Shown in pieces: positions 11,029 to 22,600 of a stretch of DNA of 64,000 nucleotides. The notes beneath the pieces are model-generated. The model was not told where the DNA came from. It worked only from the letters and a program-made list of their open reading frames with translations, and ran no database searches. Every line of letters starts with the position of its first letter. Positions within the stretch are counted from its first letter, which is position 1. The stretch is taken from assembly GCF_963678635.1 (NCBI RefSeq), contig NC_087062.1, forward strand, positions 33,079,651 to 33,143,650, read 5' to 3'. Source of the stretch: Symsagittifera roscoffensis. Its lineage: Eukaryota > Xenacoelomorpha > Acoela > Convolutidae. Position numbers and translations under genes: made by a program.

Positions 11029-11058
11029 ACATGCGCGTGAACTTCTGCTACACCACTG
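11029..11058 (-). repeat. Tc1 element right terminal inverted repeat
   Basis: Reverse complement begins CAGTGGTGTAGCAGAAGTTC and ends CGCGCATGT, matching the left end. A TA dinucleotide follows at 11059-11060. Confidence 0.85.
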
Positions 11059-11179
11059 TACTTAGCGCTTTCATCACATAGACAGCCATTGATTCCGGCT
11101 CAGAAACTGTTCCAAATTGAATTGATGCAGTCTATATAATTTGATCCGTAAAATAACAATCGTGAATTATAGTTTTTCA

Positions 11180-11285
11180 GGTTCCCAAGCTTATCACCCC
11201 GTGTTTTGTAACCCCCTTTTTCTTAACCCCCTCTCAAGTAACCCCAGAAGTTAGATAACCCCGCTACAATTTCACCCTTTTTAAA
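11180..11285 (+). repeat. MULE left terminal inverted repeat
   Basis: Begins GGTTCCCAAGCTTATCACCCC and contains about six (T)AACCCC or CACCCC units. It pairs loosely with 13498-13603; the spaced C-tracts align better than the bases between them. Confidence 0.85.
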
Positions 11286-11816
11286 ACAAAGTGTTAGAAT
11301 CAAAGTGAAACTTACCTGAAAGGGACTCGGAACCATATCGTCAGTAAACATCAAAGCTTTTATTGCGAAAAACGTTGCGAACCAAAATGAATTAACATAC
11401 ACACAGCTAATTGCGTTTTAGACTTTAACAGAAATGACCTTGTCGATAGTCTAGACTTTGATATGAACTTGAAAATGAATCTGACCGACATGTTTCAAAT
11501 TAGTTACCAATTGGTTGAAACTAAAAGGAATATGGAATACGAACTGGTTGCGACCCAAAAATTAATCTAAGCATATCATTTTAAATTGAAAAACTGATCA
11601 TTTTAAGTAAAACTTATCTATTTTTTCAAACCATCTAAACATTGTCAACTTTTTTTTGAATTGTCAGCCTACAACGCAATGTCTAAAGGGTTTGCCAGCC
11701 CCTAGTCCCAACCTAGCGTCCCATCGAAAGGAGTGAATGTTCCGGGAATTAATCGCTAGAGACAGCTTTTTTCAAACGCAAATCAAGTCAGGGAGGCTGC
11801 AAGGAGACGTCGTTTC

Positions 11817-13127
11817 TCAAAAATTGACAAACAAAGTTTCAAATCGAAAGTATGTACAAAAAACAAAAGAGAAAATTTTTAACTGAATTTCGCCATAGCG
11901 CGAAGGAAATAGAAATCCGTTTTTTCTTTGTAAACATGCATATTTTTTGCACTTTTTCGTTAAGCACCCGGTGTTTGTTCTTTTTCTCGTGAATTGGTGC
12001 CCACTCGAGGCGTTATTGAAATTAAGTTTTTTGACGGAAGCAATTTTTTGCAAATTTGCACTCATTTTCCATATACTAGGATGCGATCCACTGAAGTATG
12101 ACTGTATGCCATAATGCCAGCCCTCTACAACATTTGTTGTTCTGGCGAAAGCCGATGATGCCGCATCCCGTTGATTCCATAATGAAGGGGGGAATAGGAC
12201 TTCTCGATTCGGGACGAGACTTTTTATGTAATTAGATCCAAAATAAAGGCAAAGCTTGTCAATTTTTGCTTTTTTTTCTGACTCGTTTATGGTGCGATCG
12301 CAAACTATTTGCAGGTCCTCCAATATTTAACTGTATGAGTTTCCATTTTCTTCTTCTTTTTCAAAAGCCAGTGCGAGTAACATTTTGAGTGCTAAAGCGA
12401 ACTCGTGGTTCGTTTTGTAATCATTTTTCAGTCCGAGCTCCGCAATTTTTCTCATAAAACTTTTTGAAAGTTGGAAGAAACATACCGACAGCTTGGACAC
12501 GGAAAAATTTTTCTGAAACGCTTGAATAGCGGCCGCTTGCTCAAAATCCAGTAAAATATTTTCAGGTCTACTATCAAGGGCTAGTATTCTTAGGGCTTCT
12601 AACAAATGATGGTAAGTTTTTTCTGTTTTATTTGACAGGAACGCAGATATGCAAGCCGGGGCTATTCCTGAAAGACTAACGTGTATGGAGTAAAATTGAT
12701 AAAACATTTTCAAGGTGACTTTGAAAGTTCCATCAGCCAACCAAAAGTTGGATTTTTCATGCACACGTAGCATTTCAGGGTCGCCGAACAAAACAATCCT
12801 CTCGTGATCATTTTGCCCACTGTCAAATTTTATGAATTGTTTGGAAAATTCGAGTATTTCGAAACTTCTGATGCTGGGGAGACTGGTAAGACTTCGTGCC
12901 GTTGATTGCGCGCTCGTTGTGCCGTGCGAACTAAGTTTTCTTTGGTTGGTAGGGCTAGCTGAGTGGCAAATATCATGATTATGTTCACCCCTCGTTTCAA
13001 TAAAATTTTCTCCGTCCGTAATTGCTGTTGCGCGGCATTTATGGTTTTGGTACTTCGAGCAGCTCCAATTTGTAGTTGTCTTGTTTTTGCGTTTAAGGTA
13101 ATACTCGTGGCCTGATATCAATAGCAT
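11817..13127 (-). pseudogene. MULE transposase with N-terminal FLYWCH zinc finger, one frame break
   Basis: The upper ORF (12327-13127) opens with a FLYWCH finger: GHEYYLKRK, then W-C at NWSCSKY, C at KCRA and H-H at GEHNHD. It continues into the transposase with FWLADGTFKV (first catalytic Asp, ~12740) and NILLDFEQAAA (second, ~12545). A stop and frame change at ~12323 lead into 11817-12323, which carries RTTNVVEGWHYGIQ (catalytic Glu, ~12115-12150). The three DDE residues are therefore all present and in order. The break looks like a small lesion in an otherwise intact ~430-residue protein. Such enzymes excise and reinsert the element between its TIRs. Confidence 0.88.
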
Positions 13128-13226
13128 TTGTATGTCTTTCGAAGATAAAGTAAAACGGAATGACGCTCCAAAGATTATATGTGATCTGATAGAGTAGTAT
13201 AACCATGGTTAAAGAAATAAGCAGTA

Positions 13227-13302
13227 TCATTTTTTATGAAACTCACAAACGTCCTTTGTTGCCTTCATTTTTTATGAAACTCACAAACGTCTTTTGTTGC
13301 CT
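13227..13302 (+). repeat. 38-bp tandem duplication inside the MULE
   Basis: Two head-to-tail copies of a 38-bp unit (TCATTTTTTATGAAACTC...) differ at one base. They lie between the transposase start and the right TIR, so they could be part of the promoter region. No function can be assigned. Confidence 0.85.
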
Positions 13303-13497
13303 TCAATTAGCACCATGTAGGTTATCTCTGTTTTCAACGCGTGAGTGAGGGAATATTTCTCCATTTACTCGAAATGCCATTATTTTTGAGATGCTAGAGG
13401 CATCAATTGAATTAGGACTAGCTTTTCAGGACTCAATTAGTAAACTTAATTGGTCTACTCCTGTACTTAAAAAGGACTTAATTTGAAACAAGTTATC

Positions 13498-13603
13498 GTA
13501 ATAAAAGGGGTTGAATTGTTGTGGGGTTATCATGTTACGGGGTTATAATATAGGGGGTGTAAACATAGGGGGTTAATTATCGTGGGGTTAAAGTGTGGGA
13601 CTC
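13498..13603 (-). repeat. MULE right terminal inverted repeat
   Basis: Read inward on the minus strand it begins GAGTCCCACACTTTAACCCC and repeats the AACCCC/ACACCCCC unit about six times. The direct repeat TAGTTTTTCA follows on the plus strand. Confidence 0.85.
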
Positions 13604-13639
13604 TAGTTTTTCATTTAGCATAGCGCGCGGTGGGACAAT

Positions 13640-14185
13640 TTTCAAAAATTATTTGTTCCGACTTTCGATACGAAAATAAAAAAGTATTTGTGCTTGGGGT
13701 GGGTTTTTTTCTTCAAACTAATTTCGACTATTTAACTAGTCATTTTGACAGAACTTTTCAAAATCATTCGAAGAATATTGTTGTCTTGAAGTCAAATTTG
13801 AAAAGATGTTTCGCTTGTGATCATTTTTCGTAAAGTTATGAGGGGTTGAAGATTGCCATTTTGGCCAATTTGAGACAATTAATGCACGATTTATTTCGCG
13901 CTTTTAACGCGTCAGCGGAGCGTTAATCCGTCTTAGATGTCGTTGCAAATTGGTTGAAAAAAGCTTGTTTGCCATAATTGATTTGTTACAAGGAGCAAAA
14001 TCCAACCTTTTCTACTTTATAAGGCGTGTGGGGGGATAATTTTCAGAAATAAGTTTCAAACTTTAGAAAAAAAAATTCTTTTTGTTTCATTACATTTAAA
14101 TTCTTAATGTTATTACTGCTCTATAATTCTTAAAAGGCAGTCGGAACATTGAGGGCTTCGCCCTGATACGAACAGTCTTGTTTGT
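13640..14185 (+). repeat. Repeat family R, copy R1
   Basis: About 540 bp running from CCGACTTTCGATACGAAA, through a self-complementary block (CGATTTATTTCGCGC...), GGCGTGTGGGGGGATAA and CAGTCGGAACATT, to GATACGAACAGTCTTG. The same order of blocks recurs at 15419-17290 and, inverted, at 17790-18325. No ORF runs through all copies. It is probably a non-autonomous mobile repeat. Confidence 0.75.
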
Positions 14186-15418
14186 TTTTGTGTTTGGAAA
14201 GTTTCGCCAATTTTTTTATATAAAAATATTTTCTTACACAAAAAATACAATAGCAAAGTTTAAGTTTTGCTCACATTTCGTCAATACTTTTCAGTTTGCT
14301 GTATCTAGTATGAATTGAATTTTGTTTTTTCGTGCTATATTTATCTGACCATATTACGAAAGGTGAAAAACTATGATTTCTTCCCATTTTGAGAACGCCA
14401 TGAAAACTTGTAGAAAATAGGCTATGCTATCATTTCCAAGCCACTTGTCAGAATCCACATTACAACAGGCAGATTCTGTTGGGCTTGATGATGACATTGG
14501 TATGTTCTTCCTGGAAAATTTGGTTCAAATCCCACTTGGCCCTATTCGCATCCAGGGGCGCGTGCAGACTGTTGCCAGTGTTGTGGTCCACTGCGAATCA
14601 AGCCCCCAGACTGTGCTGCATGCCAAATCCTGGCATTGGACTGGATGAAGAGACCCAGGATGCGTCGCAGATGACCCTCCGCATTCCCCCTTGCCAGACC
14701 GTACACCAGACTAGGACCCCTATTCCAATGTCAAGATCAGTATTCAGTTTTTTTTTTTTCAAATTTCTTTTATTTGGAAATCGAAGTAAAATTAGTTTTC
14801 AAGGTGATTTAGAAAAAATACTTGAAAAAAATGAATCAAATGAAAAAAGTAATCGAAAGTTTACTTGAAATGTGCATGTTTAATAGTTTTTTTTCCAATT
14901 CACCAAAAACATTAGTCAACCCATCTATTTCAGCCTAAACTTCAACCTAAGCACGTTTTAATTTTCGTTGTTATTTTTTCAAAACAGCATTAGATGGTGC
15001 AAATTAATGAGACTAAATATATCTCACTTTTCTTGAAATTGTTTTTTATACTTTTGTACAAGTACTATATTTCTGAGTAATGATAAGTTAATCACTTTTT
15101 TACTATCCAATCCCTACTTAACTTATCTACAAAATTTTCAATAATATATTTTAGCAGCAGTTTTCTACCTTAGGTTTCCCTCTTTTAGCTGCGAAGTAGA
15201 ACATTTGAGAGGACAGAGTTCATTTCGAGATATCCTTGACTAAAACAGACTGCACGATAAAACAATTTAAGCCAACTTTTTCGGGGATAATAACGAGATA
15301 AGAGTTCAATGCACTGAAGAAAATTTACTGCCCTTTCTACTTTTCGGACACTCCACCTCATCGTCATTGTCCATGCCCTCAACCTCGTAACTCAAATGGT
15401 CCACTGTGAACGCATCAA
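14186..15418. other. AT-rich spacer with one GC-richer insert
   Basis: No gene recognised. A 320-base stretch at 14420-14740 stands out with higher GC and balanced composition. It is open on the plus strand for ~75 codons but resembles no protein I know. It includes GGTTCAAATCC (14522-14532), which fits the tRNA B-box consensus. No matching A box or cloverleaf was found, so a tRNA-derived SINE is only a possibility. Confidence 0.35.
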
Positions 15419-17290
15419 ATACAGACAAATTTCGACTTCCAACGAGCCATTTCTGACGGAGTTTTTTTAAATATCATTCAATAAGTATTGTTGTCTTGAG
15501 CTTGAACTTGAAAAGATATTTCACATAAGATCATTTTTCGTAATGTTATGGGGGTTTAAAAATTGCCATTTTGGCCAATTTGGGACAATTAACGCGCGAT
15601 ATATTTCGCGCTATTAACGCATAAGCGGAGAGTTAATCCGTCTAAGAAATCGTTCCAAGTTGGTTAAAAGAAGCTTATTTGCCATAATTGGTTTGTTGCA
15701 AGGAGCGAAATCTATACTTTTGTACTTTATACGGCGTGTGGGGGGATGATTCTCATAAAAAAATTCAAATTTTAGAAAATTTTTTTTTCATTTTGTTTTA
15801 TTTCAATGAAATTTTTAATGTTATTACTGCTCCATAAACCTTAAAAGGCATTCTTTCCAGTCACAACTCAGCAGAGTGCTTCAAAGATTGAGAAAACAAT
15901 TCAACGAAATGATTAAATGGTATAAGTAGTTTATCCTCCAAAGTATTCCATGCTGTTAACATTGAATGCGAATTGAATTTCATGAATACACATCAAACAA
16001 TAGATTAAAATCACCCCCATACATTCCGATTAGAATTTACCAGATGAACGACAAACAAATCTGATGTTATTGTTCCGACTTTCGATACGAAAGTAACGGA
16101 ATATTTGTGCTCGGGTGGGTTTTTTCTTCAGACAAATTTCGACTTTTTAACCAGCCATTTTTGACAGAATTTTTTTGTCATTCAAAAGCTATTGTTGCCT
16201 TGAGCTTAACTTTGAAAAAATATCTCACCTTTGATCATTTTTCGTAAAGTTATGGGGGTTTAAAGATTGCCATTTCGGCCAATTTGGGACAATTAACGCT
16301 CGATATATTTCGCGCTATTAACGTGTAAGCGGAGAGCTAATCCGTCTAAGAAATCGTTCCAAGTTGGTTAAAAGAAGCTTATTTGCCATAATTGGTTTGT
16401 TGCAAGGAGCGAAATCTATACTTTTGTACTTTATACGGCGTGTGGGGGGATGATTCTCATAAAAAAATTCAAATTTTAGAAATTTTTTTTTTTCATTTTG
16501 TTTTATTTCAATGAAATTTTTAATGTTATTACTGCTCCATAAACCTTAAAAGGCATTCTTTCCAGTCACAACTCAGCAGAGTGCTTCAAAGATTGAGAAA
16601 ACAATTCAACGAAATGATTAAATGGTATAAGTAGTTTATCCTCCAAAGTATTCCATGCTGTTAACATTGAATGTGAATTGAATTTCATGAATACACATCA
16701 AACAATAGATTAAAATCACCCCCATACATTCCGATTAGAATTTACCAGATGAACGACAACAAATCTGATGTTATTGTTCCGACTTTCGATACGAAAGTTA
16801 CGGAATATTTGTGCTCGGGTGGGTCTTTTCTTCAGACAAATTTCGACTTTTTAACCAGCCATTTTTGACAGAATTTTTTTGTCATTCAAAAGCTATTGTT
16901 GCCTTGAGCTTAACTTTGAAAAAATATCTCACCTTTGATCATTTTTCGTAAAGTTATGGGGGTTTAAAGATTGCCATTTCGGCCAATTTGGGACAATTAA
17001 CGCTCGATATATTTCGCGCTATTAACGTGTAAGCGGAGAGCTAATCCGTCGTTGGTTTAAAGAAGCTATTTGCCATAATTGATTTGCTACAATGAGCGAA
17101 TTGATTCTTTTGTATCTTAAATGGCGTGTGGGGAGATGATTTCGTAAAAAAAAGTCAAATTTCAAGAATTTTTTTTTCATTTTATTTTATTACATTTAAC
17201 ATTTTTTATGTTACTACTGCCCCATAAACCTTAAAAGGCAGTCGGAACATTCAGGGCTTCGCCTTGATACGAGCAGTTTTGTTTGATTTA
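15419..17290 (+). repeat. Tandem array of repeat R (~705-bp period, about 2.5 units)
   Basis: Units consist of an R copy (~480 bp) plus ~225 bp of other sequence (CAGTCACAACTCAGCAGAG...). The markers at ~15858 and ~16563 are 705 bases apart. The stretch 15667-16070 is nearly identical to 16371-16775, differing by a few single bases. The third copy is partial and diverges after ~17050. Such high identity points to a recent local duplication. Confidence 0.9.
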
Positions 17291-17789
17291 AAACTAATTT
17301 TTTTTGTCTGAATCGCGGTTCTCTTCGTCTACCTCAAAAGCCCTTTTTGAAAAAGTATTATAAAGTTTTATTCCCTTTTTGATGAATTTTCATAAAAAGT
17401 GAGTTGAAATTGTATAGTTTTTCTGATTTGATGTCTTTTCACATTTTCTTTTTACAGCAACCGGCTATTCTTGTTTTCTTTGTTTGACAGAAAACATTGG
17501 TAAAATCCAGAAAAAAGTTAATGGATAAATACGGAACGTGAATAAATATCCCACACTACAAATTGTTCAAAACGAAATGAGGCTATAAGGTAATTGGTCT
17601 TTAAAATTCCATACACGACTCAAATTTTAACAATTACACTTTGGTTTTATAAGCATAAACTTAACAGTTTTGCCAATATTTAACCTAACAAAATCTATTA
17701 GAGACCAGTTAAAGGGTAGTCGGATAAATCAGGGTTTTTACCGATACGAGCAGCCTTTTCATTCTTAACAGCGTTTGAAATTGAACTTC
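17291..17789. other. Spacer with an inverted GATACGAGCAG pair
   Basis: No gene. Near the right end, CCGATACGAGCAG (17737-17749) is followed about 45 bases later by its inverse at the start of the inverted R copy, so the strand could fold into a hairpin. Confidence 0.5.
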
Positions 17790-18325
17790 ATAAGAAAGCA
17801 AGACTGCTCGTATCAAGGCGAACCCCCGAATGTTCCGACTGTTTTTTAAGAATTATGTAATAACATTAAAAAGTTAAATTTCAAAAGACAAAATGAAGTT
17901 CTTTTTCTTCTAAAATTTGATTTTTTTTTCAATGAAAATCATCTCCCACATGCCATATAAAGTATAAAAGGATGGATTTCGCTCCTTGTAACAAATCAAT
18001 TATGACAAACAAGCTTCTTTCAACCAATTTGGAACAATTTCTAAGACGGATTAATTCTCCGCTTACGCGTTGATAGCTCGAAATATATCGCGCATTAATG
18101 GTCCCAAATTAGCCGAAATGGCAATCTTTAACTCCTCATAACATTACGAAAACTGATCACAGGCAATTTTTTTTTTTCAAATTTGAGCTCAGGACAACAA
18201 TACCCTTCGAATGATTTTAAAAATTCTGTCAAAAATGGCAGGTTAAAAAGTGGAAATTTGTCTGAAGGAAAAAACCCACCCCGAGCACAAGTATTCCGTT
18301 ACTTTCGTGTCGAAAGTCGGCCTAT
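17790..18325 (-). repeat. Repeat family R, inverted copy
   Basis: Reverse complement of the R plan: CAAGACTGCTCGTATCAAGG at the left, AATGTTCCGACTG, then the conserved C-rich and CGCG blocks, ending with GAGCACAAGTATTCC and TTTCGTGTCGAAAGTC at the right. It is full length relative to R1. Confidence 0.8.
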
Positions 18326-19377
18326 CATGATCCGTGCTCGCTGCTTGAGGGTGAGGCAACCTTTTCCGGCCAAAAAAATAACCAAAAAATGCGTGTAGAT
18401 AGCGCACAATAGCGGTTATCCGTAAAGAGCTGAAGAGCTCGTATGTTTGTCCTTTCCTGTGTGGATAAGCCGCCTTTAGTAAAAAAAATTTTGCGTAAAA
18501 AACAAACGCAATTTGAAATGAAAAAAAAACAACGTTTTTTTTGTGTTATTTGCTTCGGTGAAGTGTTTACGTTTCTGCCTCTCCATTCTCAAGGCAGAGA
18601 CGTTAGTTCATTGTTTAGTACACTAATCAATGTTTATAAGCTTTTACCGTAATAAAAGTTAATAACGTTTAAAACTTTAAAAACGTCTTTTACTAGGAAA
18701 GAGTGTTTTTAATGCAAATCGGGCTTTTGGTAAGCAAAACTCTGGCGAAGTTAACTCAACGAGGTGGCGATATGAGGGGGGGCTATTCTCATGCGTGAAG
18801 GACCGATTGAGCGAAAAAACTTGTGAGCGAAAGACCGAAAACAAAATTAGCCGAAAGTCAATTTTTAGAAAGAAGCAATTGCCATTCAATTAAAATGAAT
18901 TAAATGAAGCTTTATTTTGCTTCTTTTATAACAAAACCCTTGAAATATAAATTTTGTTCCAATTCGGCGGTCAGTGACAATTGAAAACTTTGCATGATTC
19001 AGCCATTTTTATATTCGGCCAATATCAATGCTCCAGTCCCTGGAAATGTTCACTTTCTTTCCAAATTTTAGAATACTGAAATCTGATTTATTTTCGAGCA
19101 ATGTTCAATTCAGTTTTCAAATATTTTCGACTAAATTTCGCATGAAAATGTAAGACTTTTGGTATCGGATGCATAAGTTAAAGTCCTTAAACGTTTGCAC
19201 AAAATCCGTCGGCATTCGTTTTACAAACCAAAAAATACTTTTTTTGTTCATCTGGAGTTTCTTATTAGGGCATTTCCAAACGAATGGCAAGCGATAGTTG
19301 CTTTTGTTGAGAGTATTCCACTTCGAAAGATTCGGAGAAATGCTTCCGATATATAATGAAAATCTTCGTTTTGCAAC
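18326..19377. other. Intergenic DNA downstream of the host gene
   Basis: AT-rich. ORFs of 65-70 codons here have no recognisable features and look like chance. Nothing else seen. Confidence 0.4.
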
Positions 19378-19383
19378 TTTATT
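19378..19383 (-). promoter_or_regulatory. Polyadenylation signal AATAAA of the host gene
   Basis: AATAAA on the minus strand lies 56 bases past the stop codon at 19439-19441, a typical distance for a short animal 3' UTR. It supports exon 5 as the terminal exon. Confidence 0.75.
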
Positions 19384-19438
19384 TCAAACCCGAATGTTTA
19401 TAGCAACAAGCTGAAAATACCACAGACCAGGGAGATTT

Positions 19439-19634
19439 TTACAAATTTTTACTGTCTTTGTTTAATTTTGGTTCTGATCCGACAAGAACTTCTTTATCTT
19501 CGGGTGGTGTTGTTTTTGCCATCTTGGGTTTGGCTTGATCCCATGCCTTGTCTAGGTTATAGTACCCCCTTTCTATCATGAGTAGAGCACTGGCGAACAC
19601 CGTCACAATTGCCCAAGCAGAAACTGCCCACAGA
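19439..19634 (-). CDS. Host gene exon 5 (terminal)
   Basis: The acceptor is CATTTTTCCAG/T. The 196 nt encode the second membrane segment (LWAVSAWAIVTVFASALLMI) and a charged tail ending KDSKNL, with TAA at 19439-19441. The split serine codon (TC/T) joins cleanly to exon 4. Confidence 0.85.
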
Positions 19635-22600
19635 CTGGAAAAATGAAATCGATCTCAAATTATTGCAGTTATCTTTGAATTTCTTCAGTTTTTAGTCTGT
19701 TTTTGACATTAGTAATAGGTTACAATAAATAAAAAATTATTAAAACTCTTTGACTGCAAAAAAAAATAAAATGTATGTTTCAAACGCAACGATAACAATG
19801 ATCTTACAATACTGAACAAAGATCTGGAATTCGTACAATTTGAAATTTGAATTACTTTACCAGCTACATATACAATGCCAAAAGCAATATATTATGCCTG
19901 GAGGGAGATCCTAAAGAGCAGTACTGCTCATCGAGTAGGATATCCTGGAGAGTAAAAAGAAGACAGCCAGCATCAACTCAACAAACAAATTAAATTAAGG
20001 GCTGAAATTAAAAAACAGTTTATAGAAGTCTTGATTGTCGTTTAGTTAAATTTGAAAAAACTGTTTATAGAGTCTCAAACAACTAACTTCTGACATTTCA
20101 TGTATATTAACAGGTATCATGACATTTTGCTTTAAATAGTTAAAAGCCTGCACAATTCTAACTGTAAGCGATCTCTGTTTAGCGGTAGTAGAAAATTTTG
20201 CAACTTTAATTAAGCCTTTCGCTTTGCTCCTGGTACATGGTCCACTTTTTTGGGAGTAAATCTGAGACAGAAAACCATTTTTTCTGTCCAATCGCAATTC
20301 CATAAGCAAGTACTTAAACATCTCAAAAAACTATTAATCAAAAACAGTAAGCAATTTGTTTTCGTCCATAATTTCTTTAATTGATTCATATCTACGTTTG
20401 AAAAAAATTGCTCTCAAGATTCTTTTTTGTAGTTTCATCATCTCGGTAAGGTGAGATTGGGATGTATTGCCGTATATTAAAATTCCATAAGTGATTGTAG
20501 AATTTACATATGCTTTGTAGAAGCGAAGCATCTGCTGTTTAGAAAAAACATACCTAGCTTTCCATACAATGCCACAAAATTTAGTTAACTTTTTGCACAC
20601 ATGTTCAATGTGAAATTTGAAAGTAAGTTTCTTATCAACAAAAATGCCTAAATATTTACACACATTTGTAATTTGAACTGTAGTACCAAAAGCAAAGTAA
20701 TCTTTTGAAAAGTTTTAACCAAATTTCATTATTTGAGTTTTAACAGGATTGACACAAAGCCCATTCGTTTTGAACCATCTATCCACTTTATTTAACGAAC
20801 TATCAAAGTTATCGCAACAATTTTTTTCTGCATTGCATTTTGTAGTATCATCAGCAAATAGAACAACCTCAGATCCTTCAGCAATTTTCGGAAGATCATT
20901 TATATATATTAAAAACAAAAACGGACCTAAAACTGACCCTTGTGGTACTCCACATGACATAGAGCGACTAGAAGATATTTTATTATCAGTTTGAACAAAT
21001 TGAAACCGGTTTGCAAAGTAATTTTTCAGAAGACAAAAAATCCGGCCTCTAAAGCCGTGTTTTTCCAATTTTGCCAAAAGAAGATCTTGATTTATGGTAT
21101 CAAATGCTTTTTTGAGATCAACAAGGCATGATTGACTAACCAATTTTTTGTCCCATCCCTCTCTAATAAATTCGGTGAATTCGATTAATGCATCCACGCA
21201 TGATTTTTTCTTTTGAAGTCCAAATTGTTTTTTATAAAGAATCTTCTGCTTGTTAGCAAAGTTATACATTCTATTGAATATTATCCTTTCGAAAATTTTG
21301 CTGAGTGAACTGAGTAAACTAATAGGTCTATAATTTTCCAAAAATTCTTTTAAACTTCCCTTGAAAAGGGGAATAACTTTTGCAACTTTTAAGCCTTGAG
21401 GAAAATAACCACTCTCAACACATTGGTTGAAAAAGCTGCAAATTCTTACAGAAATGACAGGGAGCGATAATTTTATAATTTTGTTATTTATGTCATCATG
21501 ACAATTTGAACCTTTATTTTTCAACATATATATGGCATTTTCAATTTCCTTGTGGGTAATTTCATAAAAAAATCATTGATTTTTCGATGCGATCTACATA
21601 ACCCAACGCTTGTTTGTAATCAAACTCAGGATTTCTCAGTTTCTCGCCAATTGAGGCAAAAAATTCATTAAAAACATCAGCAGCAAAAAGACTCGTGTTT
21701 TTGGAGTTTTCTTTGCAAAATTCATTGAAGGCCTGGAACAGCGTTTTCGAATTTCTACCATTTCCAACTTTTTTGTCGTGATAAACTCTTTTTTCATTTC
21801 TTATTACCTTGGTTGCTAAATTTCTAGCTTGAGAATTTTTCAGTTTATTCAATTCAGTAGGATTTTGTAACCACTTTTTGAAAAATCGATCGCGGTTTTT
21901 GAGGATCTTTTTGGTTGAATCGGTAACCCATCACTGTTTTTGGGATTTCGATTTTTCTAAGGGAGCAAAACGATCAACTGATGAAACTATGGATTCAACT
22001 AACAGACATAATTTCTCATTGGGATCACTAAGCTTATAAAATTTTGACAATTTGTTTTCTGAGAGGAACAAATATTTATAAATATTATTGTCACGGTAAA
22101 GATTTTTAAGATTTCTATAGCAGTAATCTTGCTTTTCTTGCGGATCAAAATTCACGTAACCTGATATAATTACGGGAAAATGATCAGAAATAGTTGAATC
22201 CAGTGTTTTTACGTTGGCGTCGAAATTAGCAATTAAATGATCAAATCATTTACTCGATGTTGGAGTAATGCGAGTTGGATCTTTATTCAAAATATGAGCA
22301 CCACAGCTTTTAATTAGATTAATATAAGATTTGGAAATTGGCTTGCAATCTAAAGTGTCGATATTAAAATCTCCACAAACAAAAAAATTAGTTTTCAAAG
22401 CATTTAAGTACAGAAGGTAATTCTCAAAGTGATTAAAAAAACCTCATTTTTGCTCTGTGGGGGTTTATAGACAACGGAAATTATTATGATTATTCTTGAC
22501 TGATTTATACACGATATATATGTTGATGCATTCAAACCTAACCTCTACACTGTTTAACTGAAAATTCACATCGTTGCGCACATAAAACGCACATCCCCCA

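Larger units (their letters stand above)
3457..11058 (+). mobile_element. Tc1/mariner element, internally deleted and split by a gypsy insertion
   Basis: The ends are imperfect inverted repeats (CACTATAGCAGAGCAAAAGC at the left, CAGTGGTGTAGCAGAAG read inward from the right, both continuing into TTCACGCGCATGT or a near match). Each is flanked by TA (3455-3456 and 11059-11060), the Tc1/mariner target duplication. Transposase-like coding lies on the plus strand on both sides of the LTR element at 3795-10580. Without that insertion the element is about 810 bp, shorter than typical full Tc1 elements, so it was probably a deleted copy. Confidence 0.85.
11180..13603 (-). mobile_element. MULE DNA transposon with TAACCCC-repeat terminal inverted repeats
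   Basis: A 2.42-kb element is bounded by a direct duplication TAGTTTTTCA (11170-11179 and 13604-13613), the 9-10 bp expected for Mutator-like elements. Its ends are inverted: GGTTCCCA at the left and GAGTCCCA read inward from the right. Each end runs into ~105 bp in which TAACCCC-type units recur every 13-20 bp. Minus-strand coding inside has a FLYWCH finger and a MULE transposase domain (11817-13127). All structural hallmarks are present, so this is a full-length but coding-defective copy. Confidence 0.9.

Noticed and set aside
11180-13603. TAACCCC units as an internal telomere
   Set aside because: Units are spaced by unrelated bases, inverted at the two ends and flanked by a target duplication, so they belong to a transposon.
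14520-14535. tRNA gene suggested by a B-box match
   Set aside because: No A box at the right distance and no acceptor stem or cloverleaf.
15419-17290. CRISPR-like array
   Set aside because: The units are hundreds of bases long, without short spacers, in a eukaryotic transposon-rich setting.
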